From positions 1 to 35,659 of the forward strand of contig JAJZFQ010000153.1 of NCBI GenBank assembly GCA_021805275.1: DNA of 35,659 bases, in the 5' to 3' direction. The notes beneath the pieces were generated by a model, which made no database searches, was not told where the DNA came from, and worked only from the letters and a program-made list of their open reading frames with translations. Within the stretch, counting starts at the first letter, position 1. Each line of letters opens with the position of its first letter. This document shows, piece by piece, positions 1 through 8,965 of this stretch. The stretch is from Pseudomonadota bacterium (GTDB lineage: Bacteria > Pseudomonadota > Gammaproteobacteria > Steroidobacterales > Steroidobacteraceae). The translations under genes were made by a program, and so were the position numbers.

Positions 1-268
1 GTAGGCTCTCTGATGGCTGAACACCAGGTCAGATCTGTCCGCTCTCTCGAGCAGCCACCCTGACACTCATCGCCGCAGCTTTGCACCGCTTAGGACACCT
101 CCTTCGCGACTCTCGTCGCACCCTCACCCGGAATGTTACCGGCGGCGCTCGATCGCATCGCCTTCCTGCGACGCCAAACTGCCCTCCACTTTTTGGAATG
201 CAAGCGATGGAAATGAGGTCCAGAGGCAGAATTCGGTAACCTCTCAGATGAGGCACTCGGTAACAGAA
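1..268. other. Edge stretch of accessory DNA without a recognisable gene
   Basis: No protein family could be recognised in any frame here. The composition is less GC-rich than the backbone to the right. The stretch follows the truncated end of the integrase fragment and probably belongs to the same degraded or integrated element, which runs out of the window to the left. On the minus strand a strong Shine-Dalgarno-like sequence (AAGGAGGTG, 96-104) lies nine bases before a GTG at 84-86. A frame stays open from that GTG to the window edge for 28 codons, but the peptide is unrecognised. Confidence 0.4.
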
Positions 269-754
269 TTACGTGAGGCAATACGGGGGCTCCTCGAGCA
301 GTTCCAGCCAATGATGCAGCGTCACTTCGTGTACTGGGAGCTTCCCGATCTTAGGAAAGACATAGAGTTCGAAGGTACGGAGAACCTCGTGATGGCCCTT
401 CTTCGCAACCTTGCAGTATTTTTCATACCAGAGATGAAACAAGGACTCAACGAGCGGCGCCTCCACAATCGCTGTCTTTTCGGTTGAGCGAATGACCTTC
501 GGATCGTGGCCCTGCTCGCGCTTGCCCTCCAATCGCTGGTGCTCTGTGCGGGCCTGCTTGAGCGACATCGCCGGGTACGTCCCCAGGTCTAGTCTCTTGG
601 CGTCCGAGCTGCCGTCGTAGCGGTAGCGCATCTGGAATACGATTTTGCCCTTGGCGCTGACGCGCACTCCAAGGCCGTCGCGGTCAGCCTTCTCGCGAAC
701 TCTATCGCTCTGCCTTCCGCTGTTGGCCTTCAGCCAAGCGTCTGTGATCGCCAT
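269..754 (-). pseudogene. Truncated P4-type tyrosine integrase (N-terminal fragment)
   Basis: The 161-residue frame matches the N-terminal part of P4-family site-specific recombinases. It opens with the DUF4102 arm-site DNA-binding fold: ITDAWLK near the start, a GLGVRVSAKGKIVFQMRYRYDG strand region split around residue 35, then LGTYPAMSLKQAR near residues 77-89. From about residue 105 it enters the SAM-like core-binding domain (FHLWYEKYCKVAKKGH, then FPKIGKLPVHEVT). It stops just after that. The catalytic domain with the R...H-x-x-R...Y residues of full-length enzymes (about 400 residues) is absent. The other two frames past the stop do not restore a recombinase sequence, so this looks like deletion or replacement rather than one simple frameshift. 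The fragment cannot recombine DNA by itself. It marks the border of a genomic island or its remnant. Confidence 0.75.
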
Positions 755-766
755 ACGAAATCAGGC

Positions 767-826
767 GTGTACATAATTTTGATTATAGACGACGGAGAGG
801 CGATTTATGTACACGTTTATGTACAC
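767..826. repeat. Three TTATGTACAC boxes upstream of the integrase
   Basis: Two direct copies of the 11-mer TTTATGTACAC lie at 804-814 and 816-826, twelve bases apart start to start. A third copy is inverted (GTGTACATAA) at 767-776, next to the integrase start codon. P4-type integrases bind short repeated arm sites beside their own genes and often control their own promoter. Arm-type or operator sites are therefore the natural reading, but this is inference from position and repetition only. Confidence 0.55.
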
Positions 827-1029
827 AAAACGAGTGTCTCAGGGTGTCTTGCGATGACTCGGGCTGTCTGGGTCTGTAGACGGAATCGCTACATTTTTCG
901 GCGCTTGGTCAATTTTGTGGCTCGGCTTGTCCTTGGGTGTCAGGGTGTAAGTGATCGGGGTGCGAGATGATGGCAAACGTCCGCCGGCTGCGGACTTCGG
1001 CAGTCAGGTCAGTCATGGATGGGGGCAGT
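827..1029. other. Non-coding junction between element and chromosomal backbone
   Basis: This stretch lies between the integrase-side repeats and the end of rimI. No gene, tRNA or tRNA 3' end was found, so the target of the element stays unknown. The octamer CAGGGTGT occurs at 840-847 and 941-948, which could be chance. In P4-type islands the attachment site usually lies on the integrase-start side, so a junction would be expected here, but I cannot point to core repeats without the other end of the element. Confidence 0.35.
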
Positions 1030-1530
1030 TCAGGTATCGGCAGCGCGGCGCGCGCGCAGGGTCAGTTTCAGCACACAGGCGTCTTCGCGGCCGTTGACCG
1101 CCTGGTAGTAGCCGCGGCGCAGACCGACCTGCTCGAAACCGAGCGAGCGGTACAGCGCCAGCGCCGCGCAATTCGACGGGCGCACCTCGAGGAACGCCTC
1201 GCTCATGCCCAGCGCCGCGCCGTGCACGAGCAGATGCTCGAGCATGGTGCGGCCGAAGCCGCGGCTGCGCTGCGCCTCGGCGACGCACAGGTTGAGGATG
1301 TGCACCTCGCCGGCCCCGAGGCTCATCACCCCGTAGCCGCAGAGCCGCTCCTCGACGGTGATCACCCGGCAGAAATAGCCGACCCGCAGGCAGTCGCGGA
1401 AGATCCCGGCGCTCCAGGGAAACGGATAGGACTCGCGCTCGATCGCGAACACCTCGGTGATATCGAGCACCCCCATCGCCCGGATTACCGCCGGCGAGAC
1501 GGGCTCGAGCAGCTCAGGGGCGGTGGCCAT
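1030..1530 (-). CDS. rimI: Ribosomal protein S18 alanine N-acetyltransferase RimI
   Basis: A 166-residue GNAT acetyltransferase that transfers acetyl from acetyl-CoA to the N-terminal alanine of ribosomal protein S18. Family landmarks are visible: IERESYPFPWS near the N-terminus, the acetyl-CoA loop with RSRGFGRTMLEHLL (RimI has RQGLGRALLEHLI here), FLEVRPSNCAALALYRSLGF, and the C-terminal RRGYYQAVNGREDACVL. The tyrosine and glutamate used by RimI enzymes lie in this last segment. It is slightly longer than the 148-residue E. coli enzyme because of N- and C-terminal extensions. It is the last gene of the minus-strand run pssA, UDG, rimI, and its start overlaps the uracil-DNA glycosylase end by 17 bases, so the two are very likely co-transcribed. 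Confidence 0.92.
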   Translation of the reverse strand: MATAPELLEPVSPAVIRAMGVLDITEVFAIERESYPFPWSAGIFRDCLRVGYFCRVITVEERLCGYGVMSLGAGEVHILNLCVAEAQRSRGFGRTMLEHLLVHGAALGMSEAFLEVRPSNCAALALYRSLGFEQVGLRRGYYQAVNGREDACVLKLTLRARRAADT

Positions 1531-2287
1531 CGTTCGGTGCGTCGTTCATGCCCTGCGCGAACACGGTGCGCGCGAACTGCAGATCTTCCCACGCCTTGCG
1601 CTTGTCCGCAGGCGTGCGCAGCAGATAGGCCGGATGATACGTGACCACGAGCGGGACATTGTGCTCACCGAAGCGGTGCACCCGGCCGCGCAGCCGTGCC
1701 AGCGGCGCATCGCTGCGCAGCAGGGTCTGTGCGGCGATCCGTCCGACCGCCAGCAGCACTCGCGGCCGCACGAGCTCGATCTGCCGGTGCAGGAACGGCA
1801 GGCAGGCGCTGACTTCCTCGGGCTTCGGATCGCGGTTGCCCGGCGGTCGGCTCTTGAGGATATTGGCGATGTAGACGTTCGTAGCGCGCGACAGGCCGAT
1901 CGCGCGCAGCATCGCATCGAGCAGCTGGCCGGCCCGGCCGACGAACGGCTCCCCGCGCCGGTCTTCCTCCGCGCCCGGGGCTTCCCCGATCACCATCCAC
2001 TGCGCCTGGGGGTTGCCCACGCCGAGGACGCCCTGGGTGCGCGTCTGGTGCAGCGCGCAGCGGGTACAGGTCCGTACCTCCTCACGCAAGCGCTCCCAGG
2101 CTGCGGCCGCAGGCGTCCCGCCACCGGGTGCGCCCGTGACCTCCGGCTCAAGCGGTATCTTGATCTCGGCAGGCGACAGGACGGTCGGTGCGGGCACGGC
2201 CAGAGGAGCCGGCGGCGCGCCGCGCGCCACCCACTGGTCGATGCCGAGCGCCTCCAGATAGTGCGCGCGCCGGGCGTCGGGCGGCAT
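1514..2287 (-). CDS. Family 4 uracil-DNA glycosylase
   Basis: A 257-residue enzyme that removes uracil from DNA. The conserved core starts near residue 70. It carries the C-x-x-C pair (C74, C77), the uracil-pocket motif GEAPGAEED (101-109), GRAGQLLD, the RPPGNRDP loop and the C-terminal HPAYLLR motif. An Ala/Pro-rich N-terminal region of about 60 residues precedes the core and is common in proteobacterial members. The start at 2287 gives MPPDARRAHYLEALG and a one-base TGATG overlap with pssA; the longer upstream frame only shadows pssA. An oddity: family 4 enzymes use four cysteines for a [4Fe-4S] cluster. The third normally lies in a KCRPP segment, but here it is serine (S146, codon AGC), while C162 remains as the fourth. 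Confidence 0.9.
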   Translation of the reverse strand: MPPDARRAHYLEALGIDQWVARGAPPAPLAVPAPTVLSPAEIKIPLEPEVTGAPGGGTPAAAAWERLREEVRTCTRCALHQTRTQGVLGVGNPQAQWMVIGEAPGAEEDRRGEPFVGRAGQLLDAMLRAIGLSRATNVYIANILKSRPPGNRDPKPEEVSACLPFLHRQIELVRPRVLLAVGRIAAQTLLRSDAPLARLRGRVHRFGEHNVPLVVTYHPAYLLRTPADKRKAWEDLQFARTVFAQGMNDAPNDGHRP

Positions 2288-3093
2288 CAGGTCGGCCGCT
2301 CCCGCCGTGGACGGTGGCGGCGCCGCAGGCGCCGCCACACCCACAGCAGCGGCGCCGAGATCGCATAGCCGCCGAAGATGGCGAGCAGGATCAGCGGCGG
2401 GTCGCTCGCGATCAGCACGAAGGCGAGCGGCACGAACAGCAGGAAAATGAACCGGATCGGCCCGTCGAAGTCGATTTTCTTGAAGCTGAAGAAGCTGAAG
2501 CGGCTGACCATCAGCGCACCGGCGAGCACGGTCACGGTAAAGGCCACGATCAGTCCGGTCAGCCCCGGCTCGCGCCACTGGCTCGACACCCAGACGAAGC
2601 CGGCGACGGTGGCCGCGGCCGAGGGACTCGGCAGTCCCTCGAAATATCGCTTGTCGACCGTCGCGGTGCGCACATTGAAGCGCGCCAGGCGCAGCGCGGC
2701 GGCAGCCGCGTAGAAGAAGCAGGCCAGCCAGCCGAACCGTCCCCAGGCCCGCCCGTACTCGGCGATGCGCACCACGCCCCACTGGTAGGCGACGATGGCC
2801 GGGGCCAACCCGAAGGAGACCATGTCCGAGAGGCTGTCGTACTCCTTGCCGAAGGCGCTCTCGGTGCGTGTCAGGCGGGCGATGCGCCCGTCCAGGGAAT
2901 CGAACACCATGGCCACGAACACCGCCATGCCGGCCGGTGCGAAGTGCTTGTCGATGGCGGCGACGATGGCATAGAAGCCGGAAAACAGGCTCGCCGTGGT
3001 GAGCAGGTTCGGCAGCAGGTAGAAACCCCGGCGCGGGCGCCGTTCAAGCGCCGTTTCGCTCGAATTGCTCTCGGGGCTCGGACTGGCGGACAT
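2287..3093 (-). CDS. pssA: CDP-diacylglycerol--serine O-phosphatidyltransferase
   Basis: A 268-residue integral membrane enzyme that makes phosphatidylserine, the precursor of phosphatidylethanolamine, from CDP-diacylglycerol and serine. The full CDP-alcohol phosphotransferase signature is present: D65, D68, G69, A72, R73, G82, D86 and D90. About six to eight hydrophobic segments follow, including FFYAAAAALRLARFN, the TVTVLAGALMV helix and the LLFVPLAFVLIA helix. Length and layout fit the membrane-embedded type (Bacillus/Pseudomonas-like), not the phospholipase-D-like E. coli PssA. The tail is basic. It is the first gene of the minus-strand run that continues into UDG and rimI, and it is divergent from proS. 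Confidence 0.92.
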   Translation of the reverse strand: MSASPSPESNSSETALERRPRRGFYLLPNLLTTASLFSGFYAIVAAIDKHFAPAGMAVFVAMVFDSLDGRIARLTRTESAFGKEYDSLSDMVSFGLAPAIVAYQWGVVRIAEYGRAWGRFGWLACFFYAAAAALRLARFNVRTATVDKRYFEGLPSPSAAATVAGFVWVSSQWREPGLTGLIVAFTVTVLAGALMVSRFSFFSFKKIDFDGPIRFIFLLFVPLAFVLIASDPPLILLAIFGGYAISAPLLWVWRRLRRRHRPRRERPT

Positions 3094-3142
3094 GGTGCAG
3101 GCGGACTCTGTCGTTCAGATCGGGTGTTTCGCGCCGTGCATC

Positions 3143-3170
3143 TTATCAGCTCGAGCCCAGCTGTTATGAT
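3143..3170 (+). promoter_or_regulatory. Putative sigma-70 promoter of proS with extended -10
   Basis: A TTATCA -35 element (3143-3148, four of six consensus bases) is followed by a 16-base spacer and TATGAT (3165-3170). The TG at 3162-3163 makes the -10 an extended one (TGTTATGAT). Transcription would start near 3177, about 25 bases before the proS ATG at 3203. This is sequence matching only. Confidence 0.5.
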
Positions 3171-3202
3171 GCAGCTTCACCCTTTGGCCAAGATTGCGCG
3201 TC

Positions 3203-4921
3203 ATGAGGCTCTCGCAGTACCCCATTCAGACCACCAAGGAAACCCCCGCCGAGGCGGAAATCGTCAGCCACCAGCTGATGCTGCGCGCGGGGTTGATCCG
3301 CCGCCTCGCCTCGGGCCTGTACAGCTGGCTGCCGTTCGGCCTGCGCACGTTGCGCAAGGCCGAGGCGATCATCCGCGAGGAGATGAACCGCGCCGGGGCG
3401 CTCGAGCTGCTGATGCCGGTGATCCAGCCGGCCGAGCTGTGGCAGGAGTCCGGCCGCTGGCGCGAGTACGGCCCGGAGCTGCTGCGCCTGAAGGACCGCC
3501 ATCAGCGCGACTTCGTGACCGGACCGACCCACGAGGAGGTCATCACCGACATCGCCCGCCGCGAGCTGCAGAGCTACCGGCAGTTACCGGTGAATTTCTA
3601 CCAGATCCAGACGAAGTTCCGCGACGAGATCCGCCCGCGCTTCGGGGTGATGCGCGCGCGCGAGTTCATCATGAAGGACGCCTATTCGTTCCATGCCGAC
3701 GAGGCGTCGCTCGAGGCCGGCTACCGGCTGATGCACGAGACCTACACGCGCATCTTCTCGCGCATGGGACTCGAGTTCCGCGCCGTGCGCGCCGATTCCG
3801 GTCCGATCGGCGGCGACGTGTCGCAGGAGTTTCACGTCCTGGCCGCCTCCGGCGAGGACGCCATCGTGTTCTCCGACGCCGACGGCTACGCGGCAAACAT
3901 CGAGGCGGCCGAGGCGCTGCCGCCCCCGGGGGGGCGGCCCGCGCCGGGCGCGCCCCTCGAGCGGGTCGCGACCCCGGGCGCCAAGACGATCGAGTCGCTA
4001 AGCCGCATGCTCGCGGTCGAGCCGGCCCGCTGCTTAAAGACACTGCTCGTCGAGGGCGATGGCGATGGTGATGCCTCGGTCGTGGCGCTGGTGATCCGCG
4101 GGGATCACGAGCTGAACGCCGCCAAGGCGCAACGTCTCGCGGGCGTGGCGAGCCCACTGCGCATGGCCGGCGCCGAGCGCATCCAGCATGCGAGCGGCTC
4201 GCAGGCCGGATACCTCGGCCCGATCGGCCTGAAGTGCCGCCTCTACGTCGACCACAGCGCGCTCGCGGTCGCGGATTTCGTCTGCGGCGCGAACGAGACG
4301 GACATGCACCTCACGGGCGTCAACTGGGATCGCGACGTGCAGGGCTACGTCGCGGCCGACATCCGCAACGTCATCGAGGGCGATCCCAGCCCGAGCGGCC
4401 GGGGGCACCTGAAGTTCGCCCGCGGCATCGAAGTCGGTCACATCTTCCAGCTCGGACGCAAGTACAGCACCGCCATGAAAGCGCTGGTGCTCGACGAATC
4501 GGGCCACGAAGTGACCGTCCTGATGGGCTGTTACGGCATTGGCGTGACGCGCGTCGTGGCGGCGGCCATCGAACAGAATCACGATGCGCGCGGCATCATC
4601 TGGCCGGAGCCGCTGGCGCCGTTCCAGCTGGTGCTGGTGAGCCTCGGGGCGCAGAAGGCCCCGCACGTGCGCGAGGCGGCCGATCGGCTCTACACGGAGC
4701 TCACGGCCGCGGGCATCGAGGTGCTCTACGACGACCGCGACGCGCGCCCCGGGGTGAAGTTCGCCGATGCGGAGCTGCTGGGCATTCCGCACCGGCTGGT
4801 GGTGGCCGAGCGCGGACTGACGGCCGGTCGTCTGGAGTATCGCCATCGACGCGACAGCGAGAGCGTGGAATTCCCCGCCCATGAGGCCCTGGCGTTCCTG
4901 CGCGCGCGCCTGGGCGGCTAG
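3203..4921 (+). CDS. proS: Prolyl-tRNA synthetase
   Basis: A class II aminoacyl-tRNA synthetase that charges tRNA-Pro in the cytoplasm. With the ATG at 3203 the protein is 572 residues, the E. coli length; a TTG three codons upstream is in frame but less likely. Visible landmarks are motif 1 ([15 protein letters not shown]), the [10 protein letters not shown] segment, motif 2 ([17 protein letters not shown]), and motif 3 ([12 protein letters not shown]). The large insertion domain typical of bacterial ProRS, which edits Ala-tRNA-Pro, runs from about 224 to 405 and includes a GDHELN segment. The anticodon-binding domain closes the protein ([21 protein letters not shown]). The 3' end overlaps the next gene by 41 bases, suggesting translational coupling. 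Confidence 0.97.
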   Translation: MRLSQYPIQTTKETPAEAEIVSHQLMLRAGLIRRLASGLYSWLPFGLRTLRKAEAIIREEMNRAGALELLMPVIQPAELWQESGRWREYGPELLRLKDRHQRDFVTGPTHEEVITDIARRELQSYRQLPVNFYQIQTKFRDEIRPRFGVMRAREFIMKDAYSFHADEASLEAGYRLMHETYTRIFSRMGLEFRAVRADSGPIGGDVSQEFHVLAASGEDAIVFSDADGYAANIEAAEALPPPGGRPAPGAPLERVATPGAKTIESLSRMLAVEPARCLKTLLVEGDGDGDASVVALVIRGDHELNAAKAQRLAGVASPLRMAGAERIQHASGSQAGYLGPIGLKCRLYVDHSALAVADFVCGANETDMHLTGVNWDRDVQGYVAADIRNVIEGDPSPSGRGHLKFARGIEVGHIFQLGRKYSTAMKALVLDESGHEVTVLMGCYGIGVTRVVAAAIEQNHDARGIIWPEPLAPFQLVLVSLGAQKAPHVREAADRLYTELTAAGIEVLYDDRDARPGVKFADAELLGIPHRLVVAERGLTAGRLEYRHRRDSESVEFPAHEALAFLRARLGG

Positions 4922-5537
4922 GGCGACCGCGGCGCTGCTCGTCACGCTCGCGCTCGGCGCCCCGCGCACCGAGGCGGCCGGGCAGCGCGACGCGGCGCTG
5001 CGGCCCATCGTCCAGCACGCCATCACGCAGGCGCAATGCTTCCTCAACCGCTACGATGCGGCGGTCTGGTACACGCTGATGGAGCCGCGGCTCGAGCGCT
5101 TCGTGCACGACCCGGCCGAGCGGCTGAGCATCCTGAAGCAGGTGTACTGCGTGACGCACCAGCCGGGCGCGGCGAAGGTGCCCCCGGGGCTGGTGCTCGC
5201 GGTGATGCAGGTGGAGAGCGATTTCAACCGCTGGGCGGTCTCCGGCAGCGGCGCGGTCGGCCTGATGCAGGTGATGCCGTACTGGCCGGAGCGGCTCGGT
5301 ATGAAGGGCTACGAGCTGGTACGGGTCGCGGACAACATACGCATGGGCTGCGCGATTCTGCGCTATTACCTCGAGATCACTCACGACGACGTGCGTCTCG
5401 CGCTCGAGGAATACAACGGCAGTGTCGGGCGGCACTTCTACCCCGACCGCGTACTCACCGCCTGGGAGAACTGGAACGGCGCGGACGATCTGGGTTTCCC
5501 GGTGCGCGCGCCGGAACGGGCCGCAGCGCGGCGCTAG
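4881..5537 (+). CDS. Exported lytic transglycosylase (SLT domain)
   Basis: A 218-residue protein with an N-terminal signal-like segment (basic start, hydrophobic [11 protein letters not shown], cleavage plausible near residue 33), so it probably acts in the periplasm. The Slt/goose-lysozyme-like domain is clear: the catalytic glutamate is E112 in VMQVESDFN, followed by [13 protein letters not shown] (121-133) and [19 protein letters not shown]. Such enzymes cleave the MurNAc-GlcNAc bond of peptidoglycan and form 1,6-anhydro ends. It is shorter than the large Slt70 type and closest to compact SLT-only proteins. The ATG lies inside the end of proS (41-base overlap), so its translation probably depends on proS. 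Which remodelling event it serves cannot be read from the sequence. Confidence 0.88.
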   Translation: MRPWRSCARAWAARATAALLVTLALGAPRTEAAGQRDAALRPIVQHAITQAQCFLNRYDAAVWYTLMEPRLERFVHDPAERLSILKQVYCVTHQPGAAKVPPGLVLAVMQVESDFNRWAVSGSGAVGLMQVMPYWPERLGMKGYELVRVADNIRMGCAILRYYLEITHDDVRLALEEYNGSVGRHFYPDRVLTAWENWNGADDLGFPVRAPERAAARR

Positions 5538-5800
5538 GCGGTATGAAACCCCGGCGGCGGCGGCGGGGCATGGTCGCTGACCTCGACAGTCTGCACTCGG
5601 CTCGCCGCCGAGCCTTCCCACAGCCACTCGACGAACTGCATCACCGTGTCCGCTTCACCGCAGGCCAGCACCTCCACCCGCCCGTCGGGCAGGTTGCGGG
5701 CATAGCCGTGCACGCCGAGCTCCAGCGCCCGGCGCTGGCAGGTGGCACGGTAGAACACGCCCTGCACGCGGCCCGATACCAGACACCTCTTGCAGATCAT
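5534..5800 (-). CDS. acyP: Acylphosphatase
   Basis: An 88-residue enzyme that hydrolyses carboxyl-phosphate bonds, as in acetyl phosphate or carbamoyl phosphate. The active-site signature is intact: GRVQGVFYR with R18, the phosphate-binding arginine, and GYARNLPDGRVEV with N36, the catalytic asparagine. The tail has a run of prolines. The start at 5800 (MICKRCLVSG) gives the usual family length of about 90; the longer upstream frame is a shadow of wrbA. It faces wrbA divergently with 45 bases between starts, and its 3' end converges with and slightly overlaps the lytic transglycosylase end. Confidence 0.92.
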   Translation of the reverse strand: MICKRCLVSGRVQGVFYRATCQRRALELGVHGYARNLPDGRVEVLACGEADTVMQFVEWLWEGSAASRVQTVEVSDHAPPPPPGFHTA

Positions 5801-5803
5801 TGA

Positions 5804-6451
<648 letters not shown>

Positions 6452-6455
6452 GCGT

Positions 6456-7157
6456 TCAGCCGCGCTCGGTGCGAGAGAGCACCTCGCGGATGAAAGGCAC
6501 CGTCAGGCGACGTTGCGCCGCGAGCGCCGCCTCATCAAGGGTGTCGAGCAGCTCGTACAGGCGGCGCATGTCGCGCGGATAGCGCCGCTGCAGCCAGCGG
6601 GAGGTTTCCTCCGGCAGCTCCAGCCCGCGCAGCCGCGCGCGCAGCCGCAGAGCCTCCTGCTGCTCGGCCTCATCGAGCGGGCGCAGCGGCAGCACCGCGG
6701 CGGCGGCGCAGCGTGATCCGAGGTCCGCCAGCGCCCAGCCGATAAGCGCCGGGGGGCTGCGCGCTGCCATCACCAGCACCCCGCCCCGCTCAGCCGCTTC
6801 GCGCACCAGGGTGAACAGCGCCCGCTCCCATTCGATCTGACCGAGCACGGCATCCACATCATCCAGGGCGAGGCACTCCAGCGATGGCAGCCCGCCGAGC
6901 ACCCCGAGGCCGAGATTTGCCAGCTCCGTCAATGGCAGGTAGGCGCTGCGTCGCGTGCGGCCCGCGGCCGCGCAAAATGCCTGCAGCAGGTGGGTCTTGC
7001 CCGCCCCCGGCGGCCCGCACAGCCAGCTCAGTCCGGCCTCGCCCGCGGCCGCGCGGCGCACGTGCTGGAGCGCCTCGGCATTGCGCGCCGGCAGGAAGCT
7101 CTCAAACACGGCCCGATCCGCGAGGCGCACGCCGAGCGGCAGCTGCTGCATCGACAT
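6456..7157 (-). CDS. hda: DnaA regulatory inactivator Hda
   Basis: A 233-residue AAA+ protein of the DnaA family without a DNA-binding domain. Hda binds the DNA-loaded sliding clamp and triggers hydrolysis of DnaA-ATP after initiation, preventing over-replication. The N-terminal clamp-binding peptide is visible (QQLPLGVRL, residues 4-12). Walker A is GPPGAGKT (48-55), Walker B is LALDDVD (96-102), and the AAA+ lid region ends with RDMRRLYELLDTLD. Length fits Hda (about 230) and excludes DnaA. It is the last gene of the minus-strand set DUF2066, PgsA-like, hda; the gap to the preceding gene is three bases. This order beside purM-purN is common in gammaproteobacteria. Confidence 0.93.
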   Translation of the reverse strand: MSMQQLPLGVRLADRAVFESFLPARNAEALQHVRRAAAGEAGLSWLCGPPGAGKTHLLQAFCAAAGRTRRSAYLPLTELANLGLGVLGGLPSLECLALDDVDAVLGQIEWERALFTLVREAAERGGVLVMAARSPPALIGWALADLGSRCAAAAVLPLRPLDEAEQQEALRLRARLRGLELPEETSRWLQRRYPRDMRRLYELLDTLDEAALAAQRRLTVPFIREVLSRTERG

Positions 7158-7160
7158 CCG

Positions 7161-7712
7161 TCAGGCCGCCTGCGCTGGAGTCGTCCAGGCGCGGCGCGTG
7201 AACGTGAACAGGTAATGCAGGCCCGAGAGCGCCGTGGTGGCAACCACGATGAGCGCGAACGCGCGCAGCTCGCCGGCGAGCGGCAGGCGCACATCGGCCG
7301 CAAACATCACGCCGGCCAGATACAGCAGCTGCGCGGCAGTGTTGATCTTGCTGATCAGCGTCGGGCGGCCGCGCAGCGGCCCGAACCACAGACGGTAGAT
7401 GAGCGCCCCCAGGGCAATCATCACGTCACGCGCCACCGCCGCGGCGGTCACCCACCACGGCACCAGACCCAGCCAGGCCGACTCGACGAACACGACGACG
7501 AGCAGCAGCTTGTCTGCAGTCGGATCGAGCACCTTGCCAAGCTGGGAGACCCAGTTGAATCGCTTGGCGAGAAAGCCATCGAGACCGTCGGAGATCGCCG
7601 CGACGACGAACAGCGCGAGGGCGAGATCGTAGCGCCCCGCGTGCAGCGCGTGGGCCACCGGCCAGATCAACGCCAGCCGGATCAGGCAGATCAGGTTGGG
7701 AATGTGGCGCAC
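7161..7712 (-). CDS. CDP-alcohol phosphatidyltransferase family membrane protein (PgsA-like)
   Basis: A 183-residue membrane protein of the family that joins CDP-diacylglycerol to an alcohol, such as glycerol-3-phosphate or phosphatidylglycerol. The signature is D42, D45, G46, A49, then G59, D63 and D67, with the usual arginine after A49 replaced by K50. Four or five hydrophobic segments surround it (IRLALIWPVAHAL, LALFVVAAI, LLLVVVFV, LLYLAGVMFA, ALIVVATTAL). Length matches PgsA and the phosphatidyltransferase-type cardiolipin synthases. The exact acceptor cannot be decided, so no symbol is given. It sits between the DUF2066 protein and hda with three-base gaps on both sides, so the three are one transcription unit. 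Confidence 0.85.
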   Translation of the reverse strand: MRHIPNLICLIRLALIWPVAHALHAGRYDLALALFVVAAISDGLDGFLAKRFNWVSQLGKVLDPTADKLLLVVVFVESAWLGLVPWWVTAAAVARDVMIALGALIYRLWFGPLRGRPTLISKINTAAQLLYLAGVMFAADVRLPLAGELRAFALIVVATTALSGLHYLFTFTRRAWTTPAQAA

Positions 7713-7715
7713 GGC

Positions 7716-8855
7716 TCAGGGCGGTGGCGCCGCCGGACTCGCCGCGGGGGAACCCTCGGGTGGCGGCGCCCCAGCAGCGGCCGGCGTCGCGGAGGGAGCC
7801 GCCGCCGGGGGCGGCGGCGGTACGTAGCGGTAGGCGAGCATGCCGGGGCCGCCGAGTGGCCGGAAGCGCGGGGAGTCGGCCAGCATGCGGCTCACGCCCG
7901 CAGCGCCGCCCCGCGCCCACAGATCGAACACCGCGTGGCTGCCGCTCAAACGGGCGACGAGGCTCTGGTGCACGCCCGGCACGGCTGCGAGCATGGTTTC
8001 GACCTGGGCGTAGTCATCGAGCCTCTGCAGCCCCTCGATGCGCACCGGCGTCTCGACGACGCTATCGGCGCTGGTGGCCGCCAGAGGGGGCGCCAGGAGA
8101 CGCACCGTGGCGTCGATCCCGGTCGTGACCGACCCGGTGAACCGTCGCATCATGAACGGGGTCACCAGCGTCCAGCGCCACGCGTCCGCCTGTCCCGCCG
8201 CCGGGGCAGCTGCCCCGGGCGCCACCACCGCCGACGGGCTCGCCGCCGCGGGGTTCAGCGCAGCGCCGGAGGCCGCCGGCGTCGCCCCCGGGTTCACGTC
8301 CTCGCCGATGAGCATCTGCTCGGCGCCGAAGTTGTGCACCATGGCGAGCAGCGACTGGCGCGCCAGCAGGCGCCCGTTCGAATCGCGCACGGCGAGCGGC
8401 ACGATGCTGATGGGCAACCCGCGCGTCTCGGCGGCCTGCTGCACGGCCGTGGCGGCGAGCGCCTGCTGTGACGGGCCGGGCAGCCCACCGAGCACGATCA
8501 GGGTAAAGGGACGATCAGCGCTCCAGAGATTGCGCCCGACGGTGCGGATCGCCTGCTCCAGGGCGGCAGCCTTGAAGCTCACCTGCAGCTCGCCGGCCGC
8601 GCCGTGCTGGTAGCTCTGCACGTAAGCGGCCGCGTTCGCCACCAGGGCGGCGAGCTGCGGGTCGCTGGCCGCGCGGATATGGCCGGTGGCGCGCACCAGT
8701 ACGGCCTGCATCGCCGCGGTGAGCGCCGCCGGCGTCGAGTCCGCGACGTCTATCGTGAACACCGGCACCTCGCGCGCCGCCCGGCACACCACCGGAAGCG
8801 TCGCACACGCCAGCAGCGTCAACAGGCGCCTTACGCGGCGCAATGGAGTGCTCAT
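7716..8855 (-). CDS. DUF2066 family exported protein
   Basis: A 379-residue protein from the ATG at 8855; a second ATG at 8867 adds four residues. It begins with a signal-like segment ([20 protein letters not shown]), which suggests export. Recognisable DUF2066 features are the start of the mature part ([19 protein letters not shown]), RATGH, and [19 protein letters not shown], followed by a conserved beta-rich region with [18 protein letters not shown]. The last 40 residues are low-complexity proline and alanine, possibly a cell-wall-spanning or disordered tail. The molecular function of the family is unknown. It is the first gene of the minus-strand unit with the PgsA-like gene and hda and is divergent from purM, a linkage conserved in gammaproteobacteria. 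Confidence 0.8.
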   Translation of the reverse strand: MSTPLRRVRRLLTLLACATLPVVCRAAREVPVFTIDVADSTPAALTAAMQAVLVRATGHIRAASDPQLAALVANAAAYVQSYQHGAAGELQVSFKAAALEQAIRTVGRNLWSADRPFTLIVLGGLPGPSQQALAATAVQQAAETRGLPISIVPLAVRDSNGRLLARQSLLAMVHNFGAEQMLIGEDVNPGATPAASGAALNPAAASPSAVVAPGAAAPAAGQADAWRWTLVTPFMMRRFTGSVTTGIDATVRLLAPPLAATSADSVVETPVRIEGLQRLDDYAQVETMLAAVPGVHQSLVARLSGSHAVFDLWARGGAAGVSRMLADSPRFRPLGGPGMLAYRYVPPPPPAAAPSATPAAAGAPPPEGSPAASPAAPPP

Positions 8856-8907
8856 GCGAACCGGCATTCGATCCTGATGTTCGTACCGCGCTCATGCGCC
8901 GAACGGT

Positions 8908-8913
8908 ACAATA
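8908..8913 (+). promoter_or_regulatory. Possible -10 element of the purMN transcript
   Basis: TACAAT (five of six consensus bases) lies 52 bases before the purM ATG, in the gap between DUF2066 and purM. No good -35 hexamer stands at the right distance, so the assignment is weak and an activator might be needed if it is real. No purine-repressor-like palindrome was seen by eye. Confidence 0.35.
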
Positions 8914-8965
8914 TCACACGCGACTCGGCCGCACGGCGGCGCATCCCATCCGGAACTTCGACTCC

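Noticed and set aside
248..311. Single frameshift as the cause of the short integrase
   Set aside because: Removing one C from the run of five near 289 gives only about a dozen further codons before a stop and no integrase-like sequence, so loss of the rest is more likely.
248..487. 79-codon plus-strand frame over the integrase fragment
   Set aside because: It lies opposite the core-binding region of the integrase and shows no independent homology.
827..1029. tRNA or tmRNA gene as the integrase target
   Set aside because: I looked for a T-arm (GGTTCGA-like) and acceptor pairing beside the integrase and found none in this interval.
2188..4071. 627-codon plus-strand frame across UDG, pssA and the proS start
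   Set aside because: It crosses three confidently assigned genes and a promoter-like intergenic gap and has no recognisable motif.
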